Below are positions 35,901 to 47,244 of a stretch of DNA of 64,000 bases, piece after piece (the first letter of the stretch is position 1; every line of letters begins with the position of its first letter). This DNA is from Catonia carolina (taxonomy: Eukaryota > Arthropoda > Insecta > Hemiptera > Achilidae). The notes under the pieces were generated by a model. It saw only the letters and a list, made by a program, of their open reading frames with translations. It ran no database searches and was not told the origin of the DNA. The DNA lies in the NCBI GenBank assembly GCA_035578175.1, contig JAQMRL010000002.1:101100748-101164747 (forward strand), given 5' to 3'. The position numbers were made by a program, and so were the translations under genes.

Positions 35901-38900
35901 CAATATAGCTTTTCTTATGCATCAATTACCTTCATCCACTAAAAATCTGAATGGTACATTGAATCGTCGAAGAATGGATGAACAGTATTTCAATAACACA
36001 AGACAAGAATTTCTCATAATAGAATTTTAAAAAATATTAACATGTTTTACTGATGAAAATAAATTGTATACAACCAGTTAAATATTATGATTCTAAAATG
36101 AAAATTTTTTGCATTCTCGTGAGAAATGGTGTAAAGTGATTAAAAAAACCTTTATCTTCGACAAGACATAAAATTAAGCAATACACGGCTCTTTTATCCA
36201 CTAATATTTACTTAACTGTAGAGACAAAGCTTTTTATTTCTCAACTTAATTAAACATGCATTTAACACCTTCATCAATCACAAAAATTAAGTTTTTTGAA
36301 AAACTGTTAGCTCACATTCCACACTCAACCATTTTGCTTTTAAATTTTTTTATGTTACGCCAAGTAACATTACAACAAGTAACTGTAGCTCACATTCCAC
36401 ACTCAACCATTTTGCTTTTAAATTTTTTTATGTTACACCAAGTATTTGGTTATTTATTACTACAGGTTAAGTAACAGTACCAGCAAATTTTAACTAGTTA
36501 AAATTTTCAGTTCCCAGTAAGAAACAAAACCCAGGACATTGTGGTTTACAGTCTAACGAGCTACCACTACACCATGGTAATATTCACATTACTGAATAAT
36601 TATTAAATTAACAGTTCACAGTTTTATTTTATATACATACAGTAATAACCCCCTCACTTATAGCACCTCACAATATACTAAACTTAAAGTGTTTAACTTC
36701 TCACACAACCATACACATTGAAAACAAAATATCATGGATATACAAGTAAAACCAATTAGTACTGGAAACAAGGAATATTGTGGACATCAGTATAAATCAT
36801 CAGTGGAAGAAAAAATGGTAAAATCGCTTTGATTTTACAAGAAGGAAGATTTACATAATTTCAATTATTTTACAACTTAGGCCTACTCTTTTCTTACTAA
36901 ATGTAGACTAAAACATTATTTTAAATTTTGATTCAAATCTGAACATCTTAAATTAATATAATGTATTCAAATTAAATATCTTCATGGTAGCTAAACGCCA
37001 ACAAACTTCATTTTGTATCGTTTAAGAAAGCAGATACGCAGAATACAATAAATTAATAGTATGCATACAGAAAACTTCATTAAGTTCAAACAAAATTTCA
37101 TACATCCCCACCAATGAGAAAGTTAAATTTAATAATGTGTAATTAAAAATATATAAATAAATTTCACTGCAAAAAAATAAATTAAAAATTCTTTCAGTAG
37201 ACCTAAAGTAATATAAACAAGTAGGTCTTAAGCTTAAAAGGATAATGTATGCCTACTTGATTATGTTAATGTATTTTCTCAATGCAAACCTATTGTAGCA
37301 TTACCCAATGGAACTACTGTACATACCAACACAAATAAACACGCAGTGAGAGTGTGTGTGTGTGTGAGAGAGAGAGAGAGCCATCACACATAGTATATAA
37401 AATAACAGTACTCTTTCCTGATAGTGAAAGTGAAATTTATAAGGGAAGGCCTACACGACCTAAAACTGAAAAAAGAAATATAAACTATAAACACACTTAG
37501 GCTTATGGCCACTCAAGGATAATCGCAATGAAAATTTAAATTTAAACTAAAAGCCACAAATTTTGTAATGAACCTCTAATGACTTTCCCTTATCTGCAGG
37601 AATAATTTTTAACTACTTCCAAGATAATAATTCTCTAATAAAACAATAAATTTTATGTTTTATCTACTTTTAAAATGTTTTTTTTTTAAGTTTAAGTTTC
37701 ATCAACATTTTGGTTATTAGACACTACTTTGGATTATGGAACAATGGGTTTGAACAAGTAATAATTTCCAGATCCTAGCTGGGAATTGAACCAGGAACCT
37801 TCTGCATTGTAGCCCAGCACAATGACAACTAAACCACAGATATAATCACTTTTGTTTTTGTATTTGAATGTATTGCATCCAGATTATATTCGGTAGATCA
37901 CTGGTACAAAACAAAAAATGAGACCCCTGCTTTGATTAGTTTTTTAACAATTAAAAGTTCAAGTTCTTTTAAATTCTTGTTTGTCGCACATACACATATC
38001 TCTGCCAGCGGTGTCCTTTTCCCCAGGGGATTATAAAAACATCTTCAGTTTTGGTGTTAAATATACAATAACTGAATTCCAATAATCCCTTTAAATAGTA
38101 CTATTGTAATCTGTCATGAAAAGACAACAGTGTACAGGCATATCTTGAGGAAAAATATTACATTTCTTGTGTATGATTTATGTTAGATTTATCGATCGTA
38201 TTTACGCCAGTACAGTCAATTGGTGAAAAGTTCATTTTAAATGTTAAGTAAAATTGTTTGGGTAAACAAATGAATACTCTGAACAACTTACACCTATACA
38301 CAAACAAAACTGGATACACCTGTTCAGATTAGTCTTTAGTTTAAGCAGGATTTTTCCGTTACTAGTACAACTTGGTTTGAGTACTGAATATATGATACAA
38401 AGTACCTGATACTTTCGGTACCCAGTACCGATGCAGAAATACCAACTGAGCGAAGAAAAGATTATTATTCTCGCTGTATGTTAGAACTAATGGCAAGGTA
38501 ACTCATAGGAGACTGATACTTTGGACCTAGTACAAGCAAATACTAGCAACAGAACTCCCAACTGCTGAGTTTCGGACAAGGATTACATCTGCCAAGTTAA
38601 CAATAAATGAACAATACATAAATTGTACAGAAATGTAAAAGCTGATAAAGTAAAAATCAAAAAGAACTGTTCTATTTGATGCATTCAGTCATAGTCATGC
38701 AATATTTATAAATTTGACAGATAAGCATTAAACTAAACATGTCTAATTATAGTAAACAATATATGAATAACGAATAGTTTGTATGATACATGATAGATAA
38801 TGGCATCAATTAACAAAATATTAATTAGGCCTGATTCGTTAAAAAAAAAGAGAACATTACTGCACATAAAAATCTCATAGGGTGATTCAAAATCCACAGA

Positions 38901-41900
38901 CAGTTTTCCTAAATCTCCAAAAACGTCTCTTTATTTTCTCGAACTATTATTAATAACCAGCCGTAAAATAAAAATTATAATAATAAACTGTAATTTTCTT
39001 TCACTGAAATTAATCTCTAATTTTTGGTTAGTATATTGGTCAGCGCAATGGGCTATCTATACTATGGGTCCAACCAAGGCTCCATACCTGGTCAAATCTA
39101 GTACATTCTTATCACTTAATTTTAATCTGCTATCTTTTATTGTCTGCACTATCATTAATGGTGGATATTCCAGAGGATTAAGATTATTTAAGGTGGACCA
39201 TAATATCTTGCACCTAAAAATGTAGCTTTTCACGGCACGTAACACAACATTTGATACTGTACAATTTCTATGCAGGTCCGTCGTTTGTATTTTGGTGCTG
39301 GGAACAACGAAACTTCTGACAGCAGCTTGTACCTAACACCTATGACTGGAGTCACCATAGTTGAGGCAGGATGGAGAAGGAAACAGTCAGTTAGTATTGA
39401 TCATCATTTCGAGAAGGTCGGTACGTAGAAGGATCTATTGCTCAACATTGAGAATTTCTTTGCTCCATAGTGACCACTTCCCTTCCTTACTCTACCCTTT
39501 GCTTCACCAGCGACTCCTCCTCCTGTAGGCAGTGGTAAACGGTGTTTGCTGCGCCGGCAACAACTCCTATTTGTTAGGCAGCGGTGTAGATGATTCTCTC
39601 CTCGCCTCACTAGCGACTGCTACTCCTGGGGGCAGCGGTAAACGGTGATGCTGGGTTGGCGACTGCTCCTGACTTCAGCAGCTTCAGGGAGCAGTAAAAC
39701 GATCCTCGCTTGCCAGCGGCAACTCCTCTTTGAGGCAGCAGCAAAGGCTTTCCCAACCATTTCCCTTTTTTTCCTTTTCAAACTCAGATATGTCGCCGGA
39801 AGCCCTGCCACTCCAACCAGTCATATGTCGACTCTACCGATTGGACTACAGCCAGTGCAACACACTGTGTTTTATAATTATTTACTCGTGTAGAATTTCA
39901 TTACGTAGGATGATCTGGTCTACAGATGCGGGCCAGCTCTAACTGGACGTGATTCTTCCCAGTAACGTAATGTGATGCATGCACAGAGCTAATACTACAC
40001 TCAGCCAATAAGTTTTATATATAGCTAATAAGATTAACATAGGCTTGACATGATCGATGCAGAAGACTATTTCTGAAATTGTAGATCCAAGACCAAGACA
40101 TGTATTAACATGTTTGCATCTAAATATTTTGCTCTTTATTTATAACATTAACTTTAATATTTTTACTGATTACAAGAATTATTTAGTATTTAACAACTCA
40201 CGCTTATATGTTATGGAAAGGGGTTAAGGCTCATGAATCAAGTTCATAAAATGAATAAGAGGTGGTTACCCATTACATGGATCCATTCTGACTACCACTG
40301 AATACCATTCATATGAAAACTATCAGACACAGAAAAAATCACAAATTCTCTAACTTCCAGAAAACATTAACGACAGAGATATTCAACTCATTTGTTCCTC
40401 TTAAGTTATTACTATGAGAGATCATTAAAAAAACAAAAGCTTACACATTTAGACCAGTTGCATTTAAGATATAAAAAAAATCTGTAATAATGCTATACGC
40501 AATAAATATTATTTTTTTCTACACCCTCCTGAAGAGATACATTCTGAAAATGTTGTGTAAAACCATAGAGCGATAACTAGGAAGAAACAATTTTTAATTT
40601 TATTCTAAAAGAATAACTACCACACAAGAAGATATAATATTTCTGTAGCCCTCCACTCCATATGATAGTCTAGAACGTATGACTTTTTTCATCACAGACT
40701 GTTTCTCTACAGCCTGTACTTTTGATCCCTGATTTATGTAAACCCCTTTATGCCAATAAACACAATTTTACTGAAGACCCTACTGATACAAGTAATAATC
40801 TCTCACTGAAGGGCCAATTTTATGTATTCAGTTTTGTATTAATACGTACATTTTTATTTAATCATACGAAGTTGTAATCATGTACAAGGTAGCCTATATT
40901 GTTCTAAACTCTATAAATAACACTATAAATATTCTAACTCTATAAATAGAAGATGTTTTTAATGAAAATGCATGATGAAAAACTACCAGACCTGATCAGG
41001 AATCAAACCTGTGACCCCTACCGTAGTATCTATTTGTGCACCACAATACCAGCCTTAGAACTAGAAAACTGCCATATGATTTATAAATCACCCTGTACTA
41101 TAGCCTACACAATACACATACAAAAGACATTTGGAAGTATAATATACAATACATAAGTAGACCAGTCAACTGATAAAAGAGTGACTTTTTATAATGTATT
41201 TATGATGATGGAAAGGTCTACATTTTTTTATCGCTCTCTCAAATTGAACAACAACAACAATAATAATAATAATAATAATAAAGATATTAATTTATTGGTT
41301 AATATTTATTAATAGGCCTATCATTCACATTATGATGAAATTAGATACCTCCTCTTAATTATCATACTAATAGAGTGTGCCTATTTATTCGTGGCCTCGT
41401 TATCTAAAATTTTAATTTTACACTTAACACTGTGTAGTATAATGTAGTTAGGCTATATCGTTGTAAGAAAATGTATAAAAAGTGCATTCACCCTCAACAA
41501 CTACTATGTTCGATCAAAAATATCAAACACAACAATTTCAAAATTATAAAAAAAACTCGTCATCCAAAATACAGTATAGTCAATGCTTGATTTAAAGGGG
41601 TAGCCTCCTAATAAAATGGTTGAAAATTACAAAAATCTAAGGATGTTAATTTTTGTGAAGGAAAATCAGTACCTTTCAACGTGAAATGTACAGTTTTTAA
41701 TTTCTCTTGCCTATATGAATATATCGGAAAGAAAGTATTGTTTTCATGTTGATTTTACGAAATCCAGTTTTCACCGGATCTACACGTTTTCAGACCCCCT
41801 GAACCCAAAAAACATGCTTTTAGTGATTGGTCTATGAATGTGTGAACAGAATATCTCAAGAACGGAAGCTTGTATGAACTTGAAACTTAAGTTAGATACC

Positions 41901-44447
41901 ACTAGAGGACCCGACACGAACATTTTTATCAAAATCGGTCAACCAAAAGCAGTAGTTTATTTGTATCATTTTTCACTTTTTTGCGAGTTTCTCAAAAACG
42001 GCTCCTACAATTTTTTTTAAAAATCGTCTCATTTACTACATTTTCTATGTTCTGCTAGATAGGGTAGGCGCCGTGTCTGCTGACATTCTTGGTGAGGCTG
42101 TTTTCTTGTAAAAAATTGTTTTTTAAGATTGCCACATTAATATGCATTTTAGCGCAAAAATGTATCTAGTAATAGTTGTAGAAAATTTGAAATTCTACAA
42201 CTTTTATTTCAAACACTTTTTTTTATAACGCTTAGTTTAGTGGTAATTAGCAATTTTCTGTTCTTTCTCACTGTAAAAAATTGATTTTTTAAAGATTTCA
42301 GCCTTATTATGCATTTTACAACGAAAGTGTATATAATCAAATTTTTAGGAAATTAAAAGATCTACAACTTTTATTTTGAGCATTTTTCTCTACAGAGCCT
42401 AGTTTAGCGTGAGAGTGATTTTCTGCATTTTTAAGCCAAACTGAGGTTGATTTTCATTTTGCATCTTTCACTCATGATTAAAATACGGTTATGTTTATTG
42501 AGGTTAGTCTTTTTGTTTATTTCTAATGTTAGGTTATATTTTTCATTTTTTACATCGTCAAGAGAAAGTCATGCGAGTGTTTCACACCAGATTTTTTACT
42601 ATAGAATATACTAGGATGATCAAAAAACAATTTTTTTGAACTATAGGATTGACATTAATTACATAACAATAGATAACACAGATACAGCAAAAATAACAAT
42701 ATTATATAATTAATAAAATCAAATACATCCAAGCAGTGAATTGTATCAGCTTGTTCATAGCTATTTGTAACTCTGTAATATCTAGCGGAAAAGTACATTA
42801 AATTTTTAAAAAAGCCTTTTCAACACAGTAACATGAGCACATAACATAAAAGTTCATAAAATGAATGTAAACAACTTGTACTGTTTTTAAAAGATTTTGC
42901 AACCTATTTAAACAAACTTCTTACACAAAAGTTTCAAATAAACAACTGTTTCTCACTAAATACAAAAACTTACAGCCTGATCTATGGACAATGTCTTACA
43001 AAATTGTACACAAGTGAATAATTTCATCAGTATTTTAAGAGTTGTTCTACAGGTCAATATCGCAAAGGCTAGTTTAAAGCCTAATTTCATTCCTAAGTAA
43101 AACAAGGAAAGAAGTAACCTCAAATTTTCCTTGATCAATGGGTTGAAAAATAAGGATTTATTAGTAAGCCAAGCTTCTTAAAAAGCATTTACTTTCCACC
43201 TGCAAATTAAACCTTCATTTCATTCACCACTGGGTCTGGCTGTATAATGGAATTTATTACTTTCAGCGGAGATAACTCTGATGAGTGTTATTTATACCTC
43301 TACTTCTTCTCAAATATTTAAAATTAACTCATCATGAAAAAGAAACAGAACAATTTTTAATTGTTCTGGAAACAATAGATCAAATGCAGTTGATTTAAAA
43401 GGTCTTCAGTCTGATGAATATAATGAGCTCAAATTACAGTTCAGACTATTACAAGTAACTAGATACATCATTTCTTTCAATAATGTATATTATTTCTGTT
43501 GAGATGTACAAACTGATAAACAAAATAAATCAATCAAAAGAAAACCTCAGCACAGCCCGAATTGAACAAACAAAATATCATATCACAACATCATTAAGAA
43601 CAAAATAAGCCCTGAAGATGTAATTCAAAACAAAAAAGATTACAATATTGTAGTACACAACATCAAAACACTGTAATTATTTAATCCAGTGTATTTTTCG
43701 GTGCTAACAATAAGTCGTCTATATTAAAATTACTTCCTATCTCACAAGAAATAAAAATCTACGAATATCCAATCACTACACCAATTTTTGAGTTTTGTTT
43801 TTTTCAGCACAGCCACAGTTTCAAAATTCTACAAAATGTAAACTTGGTGTCTCAGAGTAGCTCTTCAAACACAACCCTATACCACAGGTTTAAACAATTA
43901 GACCAAAAGAATTATATACAGGTTTTTGTAAAAATTTGGTTCCCATTTAAGCAGTCGCTTCTAGTTAAAATATTTAGCTTTTACCACCCGCAACTAAAAA
44001 ATGTAGCTTGAGTTTCAAATAATGCAGCTAAAGAAACATCAGTACGTACACTGTAAATCTATAAATAAAACGGATAGAAATAAAAGCAAATACATAGTGG
44101 TTCATATAATACGGATAGCTTGGTTTTGGAGAATTTTCATATATCATTCGGACAAATTAAAATAATTATATTTCCATGCTATTACATGTAATTTGTAAAA
44201 CATATAACAATTTATTGTGGGTTTTAAAAAACCTGCTGAATTATCTGTCCTTGAGTTAACCTTAGTTAAATATCATAAAATTATAACGTTATTTGATGAA
44301 AAGTGATTGAAGCTTTAATAATAAAAACTAGTGGTACAATAATTAAAAAGAAAAAGAAACTCACCGTCCCAATATTTTGCTGTCGCCACAGTCTATCGAT
44401 AATGCACTATTTAGTGCTTCAAATCTTGTGCTTTCAAGAAGCTTCAT
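26842..44447 (-). CDS. Maf1: Maf1, repressor of RNA polymerase III transcription (six coding exons)
   Basis: Exons in transcript order: 44365-44447, 32887-33036, 31120-31276, 30872-30996, 30063-30182, 26842-26914. Every junction is GT-AG and the 708 bases join in frame to 235 codons plus TAA; human MAF1 is 256. The start MKLLES matches the human start MKLLEN, and a TAA lies in frame at 44454-44456. Conserved Maf1 blocks follow: ESYSCKMAG (30-38), [12 protein letters not shown] and PDYDF in exon 3, ECDIYSYNPDL across exons 4-5, and [18 protein letters not shown] with KRIVFF in exon 5; the tail is acidic. Ser62 and Ser71, each before Pro, align with the human mTORC1 sites S60 and S68, so TOR control is likely. 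Maf1 binds Pol III and blocks transcription of tRNA and other small RNAs under stress. Function is by homology. Confidence 0.95.
27323..27690 (+). repeat. Dispersed repeat family H, copy 2
   Basis: In Maf1 intron 5. The hairpin CAGCCAAAAGGCTG (27339-27352) has AAAA in place of the GAAA loop; CCTCTAGAGG and the ATTCATTACTCTCAGAGG landmark are kept. It ends CACCTGCTGGTTACGG. Confidence 0.75.
27813..28385 (+). pseudogene. LINE fragment in Maf1 intron 5
   Basis: The translation, with several frame breaks, gives [28 protein letters not shown] and, near 28265-28320, [16 protein letters not shown]. This is the order after the RT domain in insect non-LTR elements. It lies antisense to Maf1. Confidence 0.6.
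28390..29635. other. Maf1 intron 5 sequence without clear features
   Basis: A minus-strand Ser/Asp/Glu-rich stretch (about 28625-28720, broken by a stop) and two unrelated short frames at 28751-29187 are the only non-random-looking parts. No family recognised. Confidence 0.3.
29640..29895 (+). pseudogene. LINE fragment: ORF C-terminal end
   Basis: Segments such as [20 protein letters not shown] and a terminal CPTLETE resemble the final part of insect LINE ORFs (GRLRWFGHV ... RW.D ... RPT). Stops are present. In Maf1 intron 5. Confidence 0.45.
30063..30182 (-). CDS. Maf1: Maf1 coding exon 5
   Basis: 120 bases, acceptor TTTCAG, donor GTATGT. Encodes the most conserved Maf1 block, including [11 protein letters not shown] and RIVFFNCR. 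Confidence 0.95.
30872..30996 (-). CDS. Maf1: Maf1 coding exon 4
   Basis: 125 bases, acceptor CTTTCAAG, donor GTCAGT. Begins [10 protein letters not shown] and ends SECDIY. Confidence 0.95.
31120..31276 (-). CDS. Maf1: Maf1 coding exon 3
   Basis: 157 bases, acceptor TTTGTACAG, donor GTAATA. Encodes the conserved [19 protein letters not shown] and [10 protein letters not shown] blocks. Confidence 0.95.
31516..31927. mobile_element. Tigger/pogo-like MITE in Maf1 intron 2
   Basis: 412 bases with terminal inverted repeats (CAGTAGAACGTCGATAATTCG left; CGAACTATCGAGGTTCTACTG right), flanked by TA on both sides. It is too short to carry a transposase. Confidence 0.8.
32887..33036 (-). CDS. Maf1: Maf1 coding exon 2
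   Basis: 150 bases, acceptor TTGTGTTGTAG, donor GTAACT. Encodes [10 protein letters not shown] and the two Ser-Pro sites (LSPPQ, GVSPG). Confidence 0.93.
33757..33850 (-). repeat. tRNA-derived SINE, family A, in Maf1 intron 1
   Basis: The plus strand starts GTGATGAAAAAATGCCAGACC and includes the inverted B-box ACCGGGAATAAAACCCGGG and the inverted head TTGCGCTAACCACTACGCC. The best preserved head of this family. Confidence 0.65.
33985..34152 (-). repeat. Repeat family R, 5'-end fragments
   Basis: Two successive fragments each contain a version of ACTTTCCTTNCC ... CATATG ... GGCAAG (about 33990-34020) or CCTATATATTCATATGGG ... AGAGAAAGT (34077-34149), the inverted 5' end of family R. Confidence 0.5.
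34695..35630 (+). repeat. Repeat family R, complete copy with 13-bp target-site duplication
   Basis: The element spans 34708-35617 (910 bases) between two copies of GTGCTTTTGTGTA (34695-34707 and 35618-35630). The 5' end has ACTTTCTCTTG and a hairpin, CCTATAT GAAT ATATAGG (34723-34740). The 3' end has CAAGAGAAAGT and a hairpin, GTGTGA GTGTT TCACAC (35588-35604), then CCAGATTTTTTAAA. Inside, two diverged blocks of about 170 bases each carry inverted TTGTAG/CTACAA pairs. No open frame longer than chance. In Maf1 intron 1. Confidence 0.8.
35635..36300. other. Maf1 intron 1 sequence, no feature seen
   Basis: AT-rich; nothing recognised. Confidence 0.4.
36302..36458 (+). repeat. 78-bp tandem duplication
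   Basis: Two adjacent copies starting at 36302 and about 36381 share AGCTCACATTCCACACTCAA and the following 30 bases almost exactly. Confidence 0.8.
36500..36580 (-). repeat. Degenerate tRNA-like SINE head
   Basis: The minus strand reads CCATGGTGTAGTGGTAGCTCG, an A-box-like start, followed 40 bases later by GGGTTTTGTTTC, a decayed B-box. Confidence 0.4.
37352..37380. repeat. Compound GT/GA microsatellite
   Basis: About seven GT units followed by seven GA units. Confidence 0.9.
37688..37845 (-). repeat. tRNA-derived SINE, family B, in Maf1 intron 1
   Basis: The plus strand reads AAGTTTAAGTTTCATCAACA, later CCTAGCTGGGAATTGAACC (inverted B-box region) and ACAACTAAACCACAG (inverted head). Confidence 0.6.
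37850..39250. other. Maf1 intron 1 sequence with small repeat fragments
   Basis: GGGTGATTCAAAATCCACAG at 38880-38899 resembles the terminus at 61971. A tRNA-like ATTGGTCAGCGCAATGGGC lies near 39033. No gene seen. Confidence 0.35.
39290..39960. repeat. GC-rich repeat region with roughly 50-bp imperfect tandem units
   Basis: Much richer in G and C than the rest of the window. Variants of AGCGACTGCTCCT...GGCAGCGGTAAACGGTG recur about every 50 bases at 39508, 39558, 39610, 39657 and 39714. At least one unit can fold (ACTGCTCC near 39661 with GGAGCAGT near 39687). A tRNA-like minus-strand A-box lies near 39835-39860. It may be a composite SINE or minisatellite; frames in it are probably non-coding. 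Confidence 0.5.
39965..40970. other. Maf1 intron 1 sequence, no feature seen
   Basis: Nothing recognised. Confidence 0.4.
40971..41054 (-). repeat. tRNA-derived SINE, family A, diverged
   Basis: CATGATGAAAAACTACCAGACC, then GGAATCAAACCTGTGACC (inverted B-box region) and a decayed head. Confidence 0.5.
41248..41280. repeat. AAC/AAT microsatellite
   Basis: Four AAC units run into seven AAT units. Confidence 0.9.
41696..42597 (+). repeat. Repeat family R, near-complete copy in Maf1 intron 1
   Basis: Starts TTTCTCTTGCCTATATGAAT and ends CAAGAGAAAGTCATGCGAGTGTTTCACACCAG. Colinear with 34708-35617 over about 900 bases. The hairpins are partly eroded and no clear target-site duplication is seen. 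Confidence 0.75.
42600..43160. other. Maf1 intron 1 sequence, no feature seen
   Basis: AT-rich; nothing recognised. Confidence 0.4.
43163..43440 (+). repeat. Dispersed repeat family H, 5'-truncated copy
   Basis: Keeps CATTTACTTTCCACCTGCAAAT, TTCACCACTGGGTCTGGC, ATTTATTACTTTCAGCGG and TATACCTCTACTTCTTCT, but lacks the GAAA hairpin at the start. Confidence 0.6.
43445..44364. other. Maf1 intron 1 sequence next to exon 1
   Basis: No repeat or coding segment recognised. Confidence 0.4.
44365..44447 (-). CDS. Maf1: Maf1 coding exon 1
   Basis: 83 bases encoding 27 residues plus two bases of an Arg codon, ending before a GTGAGT donor. Confidence 0.93.
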
Positions 44448-47084
44448 TTTTCTTTACTTAATTTACTGTTGAATTTATCACAGCTAATAGCTAAGTATAA
44501 TAATTCAATGTTATATAGTATTTGTAAAATAAAATATTTGGCCTTGTTATTCAAATAGCCTTATAGGGTTAAAGAACAGGTACTTCGTTTCAATGAATGC
44601 GAGACTTAAGTTAAATAATTAAAATATGAGTACGGGACTCTTCCAACTATTACTACTTTGCATATCGAAAAAGTTCTTGAACATTATTTTAGGGTGCAGA
44701 AAGATGCCTTTTCGTCTCGAATGTATCAAATTGAAACTAGGTAGTAGCCGATAAAATATATCTGCAGATGTTTCGGATGGGGACATTACAATATGCATAC
44801 AAAACCAACAAATTATCTTATTTATTGGTTTTAAACTACAATTTCGTAAAAGTAATCGTAATATTATTGATATAAAGTTCACGAGAACCGTTTAGAATAA
44901 CTGTTTACAAACAAAGGTAGGCTAATGGCTTTGTCTCTGGACCTTCACTTAGTTTATAGGTCGACACAACCAATACAATTGCTTTTACTCTAAAATACAC
45001 TATCACTTTTCCACTTCCATTCAATAGAAATCCAATAAAATAAACACCATTTTAAATTATCACACACAACACTAATAAAACAATTTCAGAAATTAGAAAA
45101 CTTATTTTTGACAGTTCTTGCAGCTAACGACAGAAATATAAGCAATGATAGCCAACTTAATTAACATAAACAACGAAACACAATATAAATAAACACAGCA
45201 GATTTTCTGGAAAACGACCACAAATTAAAATCTGTAATTGTGTTTAGTGTTTCTTAGTAATTTTCTGAATTAATCTTTCAATAATCATGAAAATTCAGTA
45301 CTTTTCGTACAATATAGAATTGAAAAAAATTGGTCAACCTGTTACCCACAATTCTTTGCTACGGAGGTTACGAATATAGCCTCGAACAAGGTGCTGTAAA
45401 GGTTGTTTTCAATGTTTACAATACTCCCCCCTTATATAAATAATTTGTAGAACCCTTGGTACGAGGCTAATATAACATGATACTGAAGTTTTCATTTAGC
45501 GGAGCGCGAAGTGTTTAAACTTCCAAGGAGAGGGGCAGTGAAAAAATTATTATGAATCCTGTAGTTACGAAATTTTAACGTATTACCTAATTATAAATAT
45601 TTTATATGATTTATAATAATTATGATTCCGTAATACAAAGAAAACTGTCTAAAATGCACGATGGTTACAGGCTTCACGCAACACGGTTATAGTGAGCTGA
45701 AAATAGAATAGACCCCCAGTCCGTGTTGTAAGATATCAAGTTGACATCAAATAGGTTAGTTTTATATTTTCTTTAATTAATATATTTGTATACTATTACA
45801 TTACATAACTTTTATGGTAAAAAATCCATGATAATTTTTAGTTGAATGAGAATCAACTTAAGTAAAAATGATGACCTTATCTGTCCTGTACCTTAAAGAA
45901 ATCAATACAGAAAACATGTTTTAAAGCAATAAGCAACTTAATAAAAATGTTTAAAATATTACTTTAATAAGTTGTTTTTCAGTATTGAAACCTCTGATTT
46001 TCTCAAACAAAAGTAATTTAAACTTAAAGTTTTACTTATGTTTTTATTTCTCTTGTGCTGTAATGTGAAAGAGAAAGAAAATATTTCTGTTAGTTTTGCA
46101 TGATTTGGACTATCTTAAGGAAATGTTTTTGTATCAAAAAATGAATTATTAAATGATCTTTATTGAAGGCAATTACAGTAACCCAATAAATGTTTCAGCA
46201 ATACTACTTATCTTTAAAAGACGTTCTATTACATGCATGAGTACCCTATTATATGGGTACTTGTTAATAGATTTTGATAATTCAATTTTTTATCAAAATT
46301 TAAATTTTTTTAATTTAGGTATTTCAATAGTTTTTCTATAGATCAGATAATTCAATTTTGGTGTCTCTGAATTCAGGGAAATATTGAACACCATCGTTTT
46401 CATCTCTCTGCTTTGGAGTGTGAATTGTTTTTTTTTAAATTTCTTTGCACATTTCTAAGCATGTTTGTATTCTGTGAACTGTTTGGAGTTTCTATATAAA
46501 TTGTAAATTTCATAAATTGTAAATTATATTGTAGGTGATTTAAATTTAAATTTAGTTAGGATCAAACTGTACTCAAATATTTTTACGAACATTAATACAA
46601 TTTGTTATTTTTAAATTGTAAAGTTTGCTGTTCTGGTAAAGGTTTTCCTTGGTACATTCAGGTGTGATACTGGAACAGGTTTTTCGTTTGACATGATTTA
46701 ATAATAAACTTTAATTATTTACGTATGTTATATATTTTTAGAACCATATGGTTATATTTTTGTAAATTCAAAAACCAATACGAAAGAAAATAATTTTGTT
46801 AATACTTAATTTCAGATTTAAAATATTTAATTACAGTAAAATTGTATATAAAAAATAATAATGCAGAACACAAATAAAAATAATATATAATACATAATAC
46901 AGATTACACATACAGAAAACATGACACTTAAAATAATGATTTTCAGAGACAAAGTCTCCCTAACAGAAAGTAACACGAACTCTGAAAATTTATCATGTAT
47001 TTGTTGCCTTTTCTACTGCATGTAATCTATTTATTATTTTTACATGATTGATATTTTTTTGTTAAATAGCTTAAATTTGCTAGT
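44448..47084. other. Upstream region of Maf1; intergenic
   Basis: Maf1 transcription must start to the right of 44447. The first few hundred bases, with a slightly less AT-rich patch at 45340-45550, are a likely promoter area, but no TATA or initiator can be assigned. The remainder is AT-rich without coding signals. Confidence 0.35.
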
Positions 47085-47240
47085 GGCCACCCCAGTAACA
47101 CACTGGTTTGAGTGTTAAACTACAACGTGGAAGGTCCTGGGTTCAATTCCTGGACTGGGTATGAAAATCATAAAAAAATTTGCCCCCACTGTAATCAATC
47201 TTTAATCCACAGTATTCAGTAAAAAAAAGGCTGAATATGT
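47085..47240 (+). repeat. tRNA-derived SINE, related to family B
   Basis: AACGTGGAAGGTCCTGGGTTCAATTCC (47125-47151) matches the inverse of the family B head region and contains a clear B-box. Upstream CCAGTAACACACTGG stands where the A-box would be. Confidence 0.55.
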
Positions 47241-47244
47241 GACT

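Noticed and set aside
39404..39942. Frames on both strands in the GC-rich island
   Set aside because: They arise from repeated units and low stop density in GC-rich sequence, with no domain features.
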